A stretch of 6,397 nucleotides of DNA from Planctomycetota bacterium. Its GTDB lineage: Bacteria > Planctomycetota > MHYJ01 > JACQXL01. The position numbers and the translations under genes were made by a program. The stretch lies in the NCBI GenBank assembly GCA_016208805.1, contig JACQXL010000078.1, positions 1-6,397 of the forward strand, read 5' to 3'. A model generated the notes under the pieces. It saw only the letters and a list, made by a program, of their open reading frames with translations. It made no database searches and was not told the origin of the DNA. Positions 1 through 5,570 of the stretch are shown piece after piece. Numbering within the stretch: the stretch's first letter is position 1; each line of letters starts with the position of its first letter.

Positions 1-70
1 CCGCGCCGAAACCGCCTTTGCCGATGATTTGTTCCGGGTATAACTCAAAATCGCCGAGTAATTCTGGCAT
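1..70 (-). CDS. Ser/Thr protein kinase, Hanks type (N-terminal 23 codons only)
   Basis: This is the start of a gene that leaves the window at its left edge. The 23 complete codons read MPELLGDFELYPEQIIGKGG, then FGA. They end in a typical nucleotide-binding glycine-rich loop, I-G-K-G-G-F-G-A (residues 16-23, GxGxxG form), placed soon after the start as in bacterial eukaryotic-like Ser/Thr kinases, where an 'lG.Y.l...lG.GgfG.V' segment opens the catalytic domain. The ATG (68-70) is preceded by GGTGA at 6 bases spacing, which supports this start. The gene follows the outer-membrane protein gene on the same strand with an 81-base gap that holds its own promoter-like sequences. The catalytic HRD and DFG motifs, any membrane segment and any sensor domain lie outside the window, so activity and substrate are unknown. 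The family call is inferred from the loop and its position only. Confidence 0.7.
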   Translation of the reverse strand, partial: MPELLGDFELYPEQIIGKGGFGA

Positions 71-76
71 ATTACT

Positions 77-81
77 TCACC
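77..81 (-). promoter_or_regulatory. Ribosome binding site of the kinase gene, derived from a repeat
   Basis: GGTGA on the minus strand sits 6 bases before the kinase ATG and matches the anti-Shine-Dalgarno complement AAGGAGGTGATC. It overlaps the outer end of the repeat at 79-104, so the site seems to have been provided by repeat DNA. That origin is inference. Confidence 0.4.
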
Positions 82-104
82 GCTGAGGCGCGGAGGACGC
101 TGAG
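79..104 (+). repeat. GCAGAG-type dispersed repeat, copy 1
   Basis: This 26-base unit starts ACCGCTGAGG and ends GACGCTGAG. It matches the opposite-strand copy at 159-184 at 20 of 26 positions. It belongs to the roughly 9-base periodic 'ACCGCAGAGRCGCAGAG' style of intergenic repeat that is common in environmental bacterial genomes. It lies directly upstream of the kinase start. Confidence 0.7.
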
Positions 105-148
105 ATTATATAGTTGTACTTGTATACCAAATGGGTTTATTAGGTCAA
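105..148 (-). promoter_or_regulatory. Candidate sigma-70 promoter region for the kinase gene
   Basis: On the minus strand, TTGACC (143-148) is followed after 16 bases by TATACA (121-126). This is a reasonable -35/-10 pair. A better -10, TATAAT, lies at 105-110 but has only weak -35 options. Either would give the kinase its own transcription start downstream of the outer-membrane protein gene. Assigned by eye. Confidence 0.35.
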
Positions 149-151
149 TAA

Positions 152-2935
152 TTATTTCCTCTGCGTTCTCTGCGGCACTGCGGTGCGATTTCGCGCGTGC
201 GATGATGGCATAATCGTGATATAAACCTCGTAATCGCCCTCACTGGGAACGGCGAAACCGAGCGTCGGGACAATCTTGATGAATGCGAAGGCCAGTGCGG
301 CCTCAAAGCGCAACTCCGCGCCCACGCTGTAAATCGGGCGGTTGCCTTCGCCGAACGCCGTATCGCTGAATACCGCCATAGAAATGTCCTCCCAGTAGAT
401 ATTCGGGTTCCACCAGCCGGTCCGGATTTTATCAAGCGGGAACGAGTACTCTAATGTAAGCGTCCCGCCCCGGCCGGTCTTTAAGGCATCCTCTTTCCGA
501 TAGCCGCGGATTTCCAACTCTTGTAAGTCGGTGTTATCAGGGTCGCTAATCAGATATGAAACCGCCTTGAATTCGCTGGCCTTGTCCGTGCCGCCGCCGG
601 CCCGGGTCGCCAGCGAGGTCGGGCAATACGCAATTGATGTGGTCAGTTCCGCCCCGTCGCGGTCAACCGGCGAGTCCCAGTTCTTTCGTTCCATAATGTA
701 GTTGAACTGTGTCCGGAACCGGGTTCGCGGATAATTCAGCCCGATGCCGAGGCCGGGCAGTAGTTCCTTTGAATGGATATCGCCGCTGGCGTCCTGGTCT
801 ATCCGGATTTCCAGTGAGGGCGAGATATCCGAAAGCCCTGGCTCAAACTGCAACCAGAGCGGATATTGCCCGAAGACCGTAACATCCTGCTCCTCGTGCT
901 GGGTTTTATAGTCCAGCCCGAGCGTGAGCGGCCTGAGGAACGCAGTCTCATAGTATAACTTGAAATAGGGGTCGTGCCCGCCCACGAAACTGGTTATATA
1001 GTAATGCTCGTAGGTAATATCCTGTCCGATAAGAAAAGCGCCGTAGTTATTGGCGCCCAGAATAGGGAACCGGAAGTAGGGCGTGAGCGTCTTGAGGGTG
1101 TTGAGATAACCGCCTTTCTCGGCCGGCGTCTGGGCCTTCAATGCCTCTAAATCAAATGACTCGGCAGGCGGATACCGGGGAGAAGAGAACTCATCAAAGA
1201 TGAGTGCCTTACGGAACAGGTTCGTCCCGAGTTTGTATATCTTCTTAGTAGCCGAGTCATAGGCATAGATGCGATATACCTCATCATAATTGGCCACAAA
1301 GAATATCCTGCCGTTATGAATTGACGGCGCGGCCTCGGCATAAGGCGTATTGACCAGTTCGGTTGGCCCAAATGTCTTTGGGTCAAGCCGATATATGCCC
1401 CAGTTCTGCCAATCCGGGCGGGCTGCGGCAATGAGCGTGTTGCCGTCCACGGCCAACTGGTCAATCAGGAGTTTTGATTTGGCCAGTAATTGTTTCTGGC
1501 GGGTCTGGAGCGAGAACCCCCAGATTTCCGAACCGAATCCATCCGGCCCGCCTGACCGGCCGTCAGTTCGGGCAGGCAGGTCTTTGGTATAGATGATTCG
1601 GTCGTCCATCACCACAAATGTGCGGAACGGTTCTCCGCGCAGGATTATCCGGTCCATCCCGCTTTTAATGTCCTTGCAGTGCAGGTTGGAGACAATGCCG
1701 AATCCGAGATTAGTTGAATTTGCGTAGCCGCGGCGGTATTCAGCCACCGCATAATAGAGTTGTTGGCTGCCGGAGGCGTCCCGGACCAGTTGCGGCTTGC
1801 CGTTGAAGAACGATGTCGTGCTGACCAGTTCCTGTTCCTGCGAAGCGACAGCGGAGTCCCGCCCCAAGCGGGGATGGAAGTTGATATCGCGGCGGATAAT
1901 CCGCTCAAATCTATATGTGTTGTATGCGCCGGCCTTCTTGAACTCGGTCTTGACATAATATAGATATTTGCCGTCGGACATCAGGCGCGAGTATCCGGTC
2001 AGTTTGTCCCGGCTGACCTGGGTGCCGTCTGCGGTAAACAGCGGCTGTTTGGATTGATGCGCCTGCCATTCTGACCAGAGTTTATGGAACGATTTGCCGT
2101 AGGTCTGCTTAGCCGCATAGTCTATGCCTGTGGCCGGGAACAGCCAGCCAGCCAGCCAGCCGAAGAATAGAGTGCCTTGATTATTTAAGAACTCGTTTAA
2201 CTTCTCCTGGCCGTAGGTGTCTCTGAGATAGTTCAGGAAAAGTCCGCCGTAGAGATAGACGCCGCCGGAGAGTCCCGGGAAATCCAGCGGCGTATAGGTC
2301 ATATCCATCAGGGTTGGGAACGGTTTATCTTTGGTATATGCGCCGAATACGGCATCAAAATAGCCGTCGTTAAGCCGTCCTTCATAGGGCGATAGGCGCG
2401 ATTCGCCGTTAACCGTGATGCCTTCTATAATCCAGCCGGGGACGACTAAGTTGGGCGAGAAGATATTGCCGAAGGCAGTGGTGAGTATGCCCGGCAAGCC
2501 GCTGGAGTTGGTGAGTTGTCCGATATGGATGGATTCGTGCACGCCGACCATGCGCCACCAGTTCTCGCCGAAGCCGAGACCGGGCGCGCCGCCGTCCAGT
2601 GCGCCGGGCGGATAAATAAAGAGATGGATATTCGGGTTGAGCGAGTCGGCGAACCCGTTGGCCAACGTGCCGATATCTTCCAGCACCACATAGAGTTTGG
2701 GGATTTCCTTGCCGCAGTTCTGCTGGACTTTGTCGCGGTATGCCTCCAGCACGGCCAGTGCCTCTTTGGCCTTTTCCTCATAGCCGCTTTTATAGAACAC
2801 CTCAAAGTGCTCGGTCTTGAGCACCTGCCAATCGGTATCGGCCAGCGCGGAACTAACCGCAAAGACACAAAGAGCACAAAGGATAATTAATTTTAACCGA
2901 CTCTTTGCTCTATGCTCTATGCTAATATAGTTCAT
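152..2935 (-). CDS. Exported metallopeptidase-like / beta-propeller / outer-membrane beta-barrel protein
   Basis: This is a 927-residue protein in three parts. A signal peptide spans about residues 1-32, with core LKLIILCALCVFAV and likely cleavage after ALA at 30-32. Residues about 35-300 look like a gluzincin (peptidase MA-like) domain: the zinc motif HESIH is at 133-137 and a third-ligand candidate, E171, is in WIIEG. Residues about 305-620 contain short blade-like strands typical of TolB/PD40-type propellers. Residues about 625-910 are alternating beta strands ending in blocks such as YSVGAELRFEAALAF and DYEVYITI, like Omp85/BamA-type barrels. It is therefore probably a barrel-anchored surface or periplasmic peptidase, which is a known architecture; its substrate is unknown. 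The start overlaps the flavoprotein gene by 14 bases and GGAG lies 9 bases before it, which suggests translational coupling. The last 16 residues after the final strand, and the signal peptide, are repeat-derived DNA. Function is inferred from motifs. Confidence 0.85.
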   Translation of the reverse strand: MNYISIEHRAKSRLKLIILCALCVFAVSSALADTDWQVLKTEHFEVFYKSGYEEKAKEALAVLEAYRDKVQQNCGKEIPKLYVVLEDIGTLANGFADSLNPNIHLFIYPPGALDGGAPGLGFGENWWRMVGVHESIHIGQLTNSSGLPGILTTAFGNIFSPNLVVPGWIIEGITVNGESRLSPYEGRLNDGYFDAVFGAYTKDKPFPTLMDMTYTPLDFPGLSGGVYLYGGLFLNYLRDTYGQEKLNEFLNNQGTLFFGWLAGWLFPATGIDYAAKQTYGKSFHKLWSEWQAHQSKQPLFTADGTQVSRDKLTGYSRLMSDGKYLYYVKTEFKKAGAYNTYRFERIIRRDINFHPRLGRDSAVASQEQELVSTTSFFNGKPQLVRDASGSQQLYYAVAEYRRGYANSTNLGFGIVSNLHCKDIKSGMDRIILRGEPFRTFVVMDDRIIYTKDLPARTDGRSGGPDGFGSEIWGFSLQTRQKQLLAKSKLLIDQLAVDGNTLIAAARPDWQNWGIYRLDPKTFGPTELVNTPYAEAAPSIHNGRIFFVANYDEVYRIYAYDSATKKIYKLGTNLFRKALIFDEFSSPRYPPAESFDLEALKAQTPAEKGGYLNTLKTLTPYFRFPILGANNYGAFLIGQDITYEHYYITSFVGGHDPYFKLYYETAFLRPLTLGLDYKTQHEEQDVTVFGQYPLWLQFEPGLSDISPSLEIRIDQDASGDIHSKELLPGLGIGLNYPRTRFRTQFNYIMERKNWDSPVDRDGAELTTSIAYCPTSLATRAGGGTDKASEFKAVSYLISDPDNTDLQELEIRGYRKEDALKTGRGGTLTLEYSFPLDKIRTGWWNPNIYWEDISMAVFSDTAFGEGNRPIYSVGAELRFEAALAFAFIKIVPTLGFAVPSEGDYEVYITIMPSSHARNRTAVPQRTQRK
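159..184 (-). repeat. GCAGAG-type dispersed repeat, copy 2, inside the 3' end of the coding region
   Basis: Read on the minus strand this unit is ACCGCAGTGCCGC followed by AGAGAACGCAGAG, and it is 20/26 identical to the opposite-strand copy at 79-104. It encodes residues RTAVPQRTQ near the C-terminus of the 927-residue protein, and the stop codon follows at once. The two copies form an inverted pair around the intergenic gap and could pair as a long imperfect stem. Confidence 0.75.
600..624 (-). repeat. Imperfect palindrome in the barrel-coding region
   Basis: The outer arms GCCCG/CGGGC and inner arms TCGC/GCGA form an imperfect 25-base palindrome. It encodes part of a Gly/Ala/Thr-rich stretch (residues about 771-779, continuing into AGGGTDK) that interrupts two beta strands and probably lies in a surface loop. 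It could be a decayed member of the palindrome family at 1547-1576 and 3421-3456. Similarity beyond the arms is weak. Confidence 0.35.
1547..1576 (-). repeat. In-frame palindromic repeat, CCYGCCCGAA family, copy B
   Basis: On the coding strand it runs CCTGCCCGAA, then CTGAC, a GGCCG loop, GTCAG and a closing GCGGG. It is a hairpin with a GAA bulge between outer and inner stems, and encodes residues about 454-463 (PARTDGRSGG) of the propeller domain in a polar loop. It shares its layout with the copy at 3421-3456 but lies in a different reading frame relative to the repeat. Confidence 0.7.
1839..1874 (-). repeat. Possible in-frame repeat with a hairpin in the propeller-coding region
   Basis: CCCGC (1858-1862) and GCGGG (1868-1872) form a stem around a CCCAA loop. 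Next to it is the low-complexity stretch GACTCCGCTGTCGCTTCGCA on the coding strand. It encodes PRLGRDSAVASQ (residues 355-366), a polar stretch between predicted strands. It resembles dispersed repeats in composition, but no second copy is in this window. Confidence 0.35.
2141..2160. repeat. Tetranucleotide tract (CAGC)5 inside a coding region
   Basis: There are five perfect tandem copies of CAGC (GCTG on the coding strand). They encode the GWLAGWL stretch near residues 259-265 of the outer-membrane protein. A change of one unit would shift the frame and truncate the protein before the propeller and barrel. Confidence 0.8.
2855..2890 (-). repeat. CTTTGTG-type dispersed repeat encoding the signal-peptide core
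   Basis: On the coding strand the sequence TTAATTATCCTTTGTGCTC, then TTTGTGTCTTTGCGGTT, shows a 9-base periodic CTTTGTG(N) pattern. It is the 'CTTTGTGTCTTTGTG' style of dispersed repeat common in environmental genomes. In this frame it reads IILCALCVFAV (residues 17-27), the hydrophobic core of the signal peptide. Confidence 0.65.
2901..2924 (-). repeat. GCATAGA short tandem repeat in the N-region of the signal peptide
   Basis: The coding strand reads TAGCATAGAGCATAGAGC, then AAAGAG. It has two adjacent GCATAGA units and a decayed third. It encodes SIEHRAKS of the exported protein and also spans the stop codon (2922-2924) of the upstream flavoprotein gene. Confidence 0.55.
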
Positions 2936-5429
2936 CTAATTCGTCTCCGCCGCCGGGTAGTTTGCCTTCCTTTTGGAGGAACTGCTGAATCAGTTCGCTT
3001 TCCCGTTTAGTGTACATCTGCTCTTGTTCGTATTCAAAGTATGCAGATGTCTTGTTTGATGCCAGCGCTTCGGTTAACCCTTGGTTTAGGTTCAGAACGC
3101 CCTTGATGATAATGATTTTCTTGTCTTTATCAAGCAATTGATATACGCCGCTGACGGTTGGGACGGACGCGATGCCGGCAGCGGTGAACTTAAGCGCCTC
3201 TTTGCCGGGTGGCAGTATGATTGGAGTCAGCCGGAGTCGTATATCGCATTGGAGACAGCGGATGGATTCATCATTTGCCTGTTGTTGGGAATAGCACTTT
3301 TCCATCTCGGCGAAACCGGTAATGATTTCTGATATATGTGCTTTACTGCGGGTTAAATTTCCAAAGACTGTCGCCTTGTTGGTATGAGTGTAATTAAATA
3401 ATATCTTACCGCTTTGTGTCCCCGCCCGACTGGACGACGCCAGTCGTTCGGGCGGGTTTGTGGTGATGGCGGTCCCTGATAAGTATTCAACAACACTTTC
3501 AGCCGTCTTGATGCCATCCGCAATGGATTCCACCACGGACGACGGGTTATGTACCACCTCGCCGGCAAAGAAGATGTCTTTACCGGCATCGGCAGGCAAT
3601 ATAGACTTATCAACGGCCTGCCCGATGGCCAGAATCATCACATCGGCTGGAATAGTCTTGGTGACGGACTGATTGAATTTAGGACTGAAGCATTTCTTAT
3701 CGTCAAAGACCGAAGTGCACTGTGTGAACTCTGCGCCTTTGTCGCTTAACATGGTCGGTCCCCAGGAACAGTTTATGCTGATGCCTTCGCGTTTGGCCTG
3801 TTCTATTTCCCATATATGCGCCGGCATCGTATCGGCTGATTCCAGGCAGGCCAGTTGCACTTCTTTTGCGCCCAGACGTTTGGCCGAGATGGCCACATCT
3901 ATGGCGACATTGCCGCCGCCGATGACCAGCACGCGTCTGCCTGATACCTGTGATTTCGGTTCAGGACTGTTGTGCCGGATTAACTTAAGGAAATCTATTC
4001 CGCCCAGCGGTTTGCCGTTCCCGGATAGTTTTAGCATCTTTGGCAGTTGCGCACCGATAGCGATAATGATTGCCTTGAATCCATCCTTGCGCAGTGAATC
4101 AATACTGAAGTCACGGCCTAATCGTTGGTTAGTTTTAATCGTCACACCCAATTCAAGCAATCGCTTGATATCTTTCTGCAGGACAGTCGTCGGCAAGCGG
4201 TATTCCGGGATGGCATAACGCATCATCCCGCCCGCTTCCGGTTCGGATTCAAAGACGGTGACTGAATAGCCATTCTGGTTTAGGTGATGAGCGGCGCTTA
4301 GCCCGGCCGGTCCGGAGCCGACTATAGCTACTTTACTGTCATTGCGAGCGAACCCGACAGGGCGGGTGAGCGTGGCAATCTCGGCCTGTTCAGTAGCATA
4401 TCGCTTCAACCCGCAGATTGATATTGGTTCATTTACTTCTTTGCGCCGGCAGTTGCTCTCGCACGGATGGAAACACACCCGGCCCAGGACACTGCCGAAC
4501 ACAGTGCGTTCGTGAATGATATCAACGGCTTTTTTATAATCGTTTTTGTTAATGGCGCTGATATACGAAGGCACATCCATATTGATAGGGCAGGCGGCCC
4601 GGCACGGAACCGTATCCTTATCTTCGTCTTTATTGAGTAACGCGCCGGTCGGGCAGACCGCCACGCACAAGCCACAGAAGTGGCAGTTGGATTCTTTTAA
4701 TGTTTGTGACTTACTGCCAACACTGACCTTATTGTCGGTAATATACCCCAACGAATCATCTCCGCGCAGGTTAGCGCAGGCGCGGACACAGCGCAGGCAA
4801 CTGACGCACAGATTATAATCGCGCCGGATTAGGGGTTCAGTGTCTATTATTGCGATACTCTTGGGCACATAGCGCGGGGTAGACGGACTGATGCCGATGT
4901 ATTGCGATATCTTCTGGACCTCGCATTTGCCGAACTTCTTGCAACAGCGTTCGTTGACCGGCACGTTGCTGGAGCACTGGGTCAGCGAGCAACCCTGGGA
5001 CTGGGCGCAGGTCAGGCACGAGTGCGGATGCTCGGCAAGTATTTTGGCCAGGTTTTGTTGCCTGGCCTGCTTGATTCGTTCTGTCTCGGTTAATATTTCA
5101 AGGCCTTCAGATACGGTCAACTCGCATGCTTTTTGGAGTTCTGGTTTCCCGGAAACCTCAACCAGACACAATTTGCAACCCAATTCCATTTTCTGTGGTT
5201 GGTTTTTTATCTGAGTTGTTCCCTGATAAATCCAATCCGCAATCCGCAATCCCTGCCCGTCCCTGTCTTGCCGGCAGGCAGGCGGCAGGCGGGCGCAATC
5301 CGCAATTGGTAGCAGGTCCGGGTGACTGCACAGGTGGGGTATATAGATGCCGGCTGAGAGCGCGGCCTTGAGGATAGATGCGCCCGGTTCTGCGGACACT
5401 GATTGCTGGTTTATCTTAAGCGATATCAT
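2922..5429 (-). CDS. NuoG/HydA-like iron-sulfur protein fused to a GltD-like NAD(P)H oxidoreductase
   Basis: This 835-residue cytoplasmic redox protein starts with a plant-type [2Fe-2S] domain (C34, C85, C88, C102). A NuoG-type His/Cys domain follows (H134, C138, C141, C147) with extra cysteines C152, C162, C163 and C169. Two [4Fe-4S] motifs come next (C208/211/214/218 and C249/252/255/259). A GltD-type module follows with C276, C280, C319, C323, C327 and C339. Its FAD loop is GSGPAG at 371-376, its NAD(P) loop is GGGNVAID at 504-511, and FAGE is at 621-624. RCLQC at 724-728 follows, then a poorly known C-terminal domain. It probably moves electrons between NAD(P)H, ferredoxin-like clusters and an unknown partner, as in glutamate-synthase-beta-like, SfrB-like or NfnB-like enzymes. 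No hydrogenase or molybdopterin active site is present. Three linker or loop regions are repeat-derived. The start is the first ATG and fits the ferredoxin fold; its Shine-Dalgarno is weak. Confidence 0.9.
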   Translation of the reverse strand: MISLKINQQSVSAEPGASILKAALSAGIYIPHLCSHPDLLPIADCARLPPACRQDRDGQGLRIADWIYQGTTQIKNQPQKMELGCKLCLVEVSGKPELQKACELTVSEGLEILTETERIKQARQQNLAKILAEHPHSCLTCAQSQGCSLTQCSSNVPVNERCCKKFGKCEVQKISQYIGISPSTPRYVPKSIAIIDTEPLIRRDYNLCVSCLRCVRACANLRGDDSLGYITDNKVSVGSKSQTLKESNCHFCGLCVAVCPTGALLNKDEDKDTVPCRAACPINMDVPSYISAINKNDYKKAVDIIHERTVFGSVLGRVCFHPCESNCRRKEVNEPISICGLKRYATEQAEIATLTRPVGFARNDSKVAIVGSGPAGLSAAHHLNQNGYSVTVFESEPEAGGMMRYAIPEYRLPTTVLQKDIKRLLELGVTIKTNQRLGRDFSIDSLRKDGFKAIIIAIGAQLPKMLKLSGNGKPLGGIDFLKLIRHNSPEPKSQVSGRRVLVIGGGNVAIDVAISAKRLGAKEVQLACLESADTMPAHIWEIEQAKREGISINCSWGPTMLSDKGAEFTQCTSVFDDKKCFSPKFNQSVTKTIPADVMILAIGQAVDKSILPADAGKDIFFAGEVVHNPSSVVESIADGIKTAESVVEYLSGTAITTNPPERLASSSRAGTQSGKILFNYTHTNKATVFGNLTRSKAHISEIITGFAEMEKCYSQQQANDESIRCLQCDIRLRLTPIILPPGKEALKFTAAGIASVPTVSGVYQLLDKDKKIIIIKGVLNLNQGLTEALASNKTSAYFEYEQEQMYTKRESELIQQFLQKEGKLPGGGDELDELY
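2945..2948 (-). promoter_or_regulatory. Shine-Dalgarno site of the outer-membrane protein gene
   Basis: GGAG on the minus strand lies 9 bases before the ATG at 2933-2935, inside the last codons of the flavoprotein gene. The location supports the chosen start and suggests coupled translation. Confidence 0.5.
3421..3456 (-). repeat. In-frame palindromic repeat, CCYGCCCGAA family, copy A
   Basis: This 36-base hairpin has inner arms CGACTGG/CCAGTCG around a 6-base loop, outer arms CCCGCC/GGCGGG, and a short unpaired bulge on one side. It encodes residues about 659-670 (PPERLASSSRAG) of the flavoprotein, exactly between the end of the FAD module (SVVEYLSGTA) and the C-terminal region. A second copy is at 1547-1576. 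Confidence 0.8.
4337..4382 (-). repeat. ATTGC...GCAAT dispersed repeat inside a coding region
   Basis: The coding strand begins GAGATTGCCACGCTC and ends TTCGCTCGCAATGACA, with an inner ACCCG/CGGGT stem. Its ends match the intergenic repeat at 6219-6247. It encodes EIATLTRPVGFARNDS (residues 350-365), the linker between the GltD iron-sulfur segment (ICGLKRYA) and the FAD-binding start (KVAIVGSGPAG). Confidence 0.75.
5233..5308 (-). repeat. Composite repeat inserted in the [2Fe-2S] coding region
   Basis: Units of GGATTGC flank a GC-rich core (5251-5296) built from CCTGCC/GGCAGG-type self-complementary segments. On the coding strand, CCAATTGCGGATTGCG precedes the core and GATTGCGGATTGCGGATTGG follows it, so the core looks nested within a tandem array. 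The whole is in frame and encodes most of residues 41-66, between ferredoxin ligands C34 and C85. Confidence 0.75.
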
Positions 5430-5445
5430 TAAGCTAAATTTCTAT

Positions 5446-5467
5446 ATTATAATGAGGGCGCTGGCAA
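5446..5467 (-). promoter_or_regulatory. Candidate promoter of the flavoprotein gene
   Basis: A perfect TATAAT (-10) lies at 5446-5451 on the minus strand, 16 bases before the ATG. No good -35 stands at the usual distance: TTGCCA (5462-5467) is only 10 bases away, or 15 from an alternative -10, TATAGA. Use of TATAAT would give a leader of only about 10 bases, consistent with the missing Shine-Dalgarno. Confidence 0.4.
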
Positions 5468-5493
5468 GATATTTTGGCCTGTTTACCACTGTC

Positions 5494-5568
5494 CTACGAA
5501 TAACGAATTCTCTAATTACGAATTAGTAATTCGTCCATTCGTAATTCGTAGGGCTTCGCTATTCGTAG
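5494..5568. repeat. ACGAATTA-type palindromic repeat cluster
   Basis: Perfect 9-base terminal inverted arms CTACGAATA (5494-5502) and TATTCGTAG (5560-5568) enclose several ACGAATT/AATTCGT units. One is a perfect ACGAATTA-G-TAATTCGT palindrome at 5518-5534. It starts 2 bases beyond the stop codon of the fibronectin-domain gene and fills the gap to the flavoprotein promoter. No T-tract is seen, so a standard terminator is not supported, although the stem could protect a 3' end. Confidence 0.8.
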
Positions 5569-5570
5569 TA

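Noticed and set aside
2446..2877. Minus-strand open frame of 143 codons overlapping the peptidase-like domain
   Set aside because: It is the main gene read in another frame, rich in Arg, Pro and Ser, with no recognisable motif.
3673..4218. Plus-strand open frame of 181 codons
   Set aside because: It is antisense to the well-supported GltD-like module, has no domain signal and no ribosome binding site that I could see; it is a shadow frame.
5233..5308. CRISPR array, because of repeated AATCCGC units
   Set aside because: The units are only 7 bases long and lack unique spacers, and the region is open coding sequence.
2922..5429. A catalytic hydrogenase, formate dehydrogenase or complex I subunit
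   Set aside because: Only the N-terminal iron-sulfur domains match. The H-cluster and molybdopterin domains are absent and a GltD-like module stands in their place.
5494..5568. Rho-independent terminator after the fibronectin-domain gene
   Set aside because: The hairpin is AT-rich and no T-tract follows on the minus strand, and the unit structure (repeated ACGAATT) fits a dispersed repeat better.
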